Part shown: positions 63,855 through 64,000 of the stretch, one piece after another
How the letters are laid out: the number at the start of each line of letters is the position of its first letter
Position numbering within the stretch: position 1 is the stretch's first letter
Assembly: GCA_963402885.1 (NCBI GenBank)
Contig: OY727103.1
Location: 8,160,501 to 8,224,500 of the forward strand
DNA: 64,000 nt
Direction: 5' to 3'
DNA from: Antedon bifida
Lineage: Eukaryota > Echinodermata > Crinoidea > Comatulida > Antedonidae
Translations under genes and position numbers: made by a program
Notes under the pieces: model-generated
Told to the model about the DNA's origin: nothing
Databases searched by the model: none
Seen by the model: only the letters and a program-made list of their open reading frames with translations

Positions 63855-64000
63855 CTAGAATTTAATTCGTCACTTTGACGAATTATAGGTGATCATTTTT
63901 ATCATTTTATTGACATTAATATTTTTTAAACATGCACGTATGTTAACATACAATCGGAAAATGTTGATGTATGCCATCCTATTATACGCTATAGTACTGA
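63855..64000 (-). mobile_element. M14, family 1, 3' end only (cut by window)
   Basis: CTAG (63855-63858), the terminal hairpin and the 3' inverted repeat, followed by the start of the region before the TA palindromes. The rest lies outside the window. Confidence 0.8.

Larger units (their letters stand above)
41800..64000 (-). repeat. Minus-strand tandem array of Helitron-like units M1-M14
   Basis: The same repeat continues in the opposite orientation to the window end. Read on the - strand, each unit runs from a leader at its high coordinate to a CTAG at its low coordinate. Two diverged family-2 elements sit in leaders at 57414-59027 and 62193-63778. M1 and M3 lack their 3' parts, and M14 is cut by the window edge. 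Confidence 0.8.

Noticed and set aside
1-64000. CRISPR array
   Set aside because: Repeats are about 1.5 kb with no short repeat-spacer pattern and no cas genes.
1-64000. LTR retrotransposon or cut-and-paste transposon array
   Set aside because: No direct terminal repeats, coding domains or target-site duplications. Termini are asymmetric with a 3' hairpin and CTAG.
1-64000. Pure rolling-circle concatemer as sole origin of the array
   Set aside because: Split leaders, double hairpins and mixed variants in neighbouring units are not expected from one concatemer. Direct CTAG-TTAGG joins (for example 5723/5724) remain compatible with it.

Overview
The window holds no recognisable protein-coding, rRNA or tRNA gene. 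It is one 64 kb block of diverged, head-to-tail copies of a non-coding repeat of about 1.5-1.65 kb. The DNA is strongly A+T-rich but keeps many CpG words (CGCG, GCGC). The longest open frame is 95 codons, and the small open frames recur only because the DNA recurs. I infer a eukaryotic, most likely invertebrate, heterochromatic or satellite-like locus. The species cannot be told from this sequence.

Each repeat has the build of a non-autonomous Helitron-superfamily (rolling-circle) transposon, closest to the Helentron/Helitron2 (HINE) type. From 5' to 3' it has: (1) a terminal inverted-repeat hairpin starting TTAGGTGATC; (2) a T-rich leader of ATT and CTT triplets; (3) a body starting TTTCTGTACA; (4) a conserved internal hairpin; (5) two diverged copies, in tandem, of a module of about 356 bp; (6) a TA-rich palindrome cluster; (7) a 13-base inverted copy of the 5' terminus; (8) a hairpin with core CGTCAAAGTGACG; and (9) a CTAG end. 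Family 1 makes up most of the array, in variants A to D. Three copies of a diverged family 2 (F2-1, F2-2, F2-3) keep the same plan and length.

Layout: units U1-U26 lie on the + strand from 1 to 41799, with F2-1 inserted inside U9 (13442-15019). At 41799/41800 the orientation flips. Units M1-M14 lie on the - strand from 41800 to 64000, with F2-2 (57414-59027) and F2-3 (62193-63778) in the leaders of M11 and M13. U1 and M14 are cut by the window edges. U4, M1 and M3 are truncated, and several units are mosaics of variants.

Two observations stand out. First, the 5' terminus and the subterminal 3' copy change together across three end types (TTAGGTGATC / GATCACCTA; TTAGTTATCCGC / GCGGATAACTAA; TTGGTTTTCCGC / GCGGAAAACCAA), as expected if the two ends must match. 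Second, much of the array looks built by copies inserting at A^TT sites inside the triplet leader of sibling copies. Units with two 5' hairpins are followed by units with none, and removing the inner unit restores, base for base, an intact leader seen elsewhere in the window. The orientation flip fits the same A^TT rule, so the whole + array may sit inside one - strand element (M1). Segmental duplication and unequal exchange also contributed.
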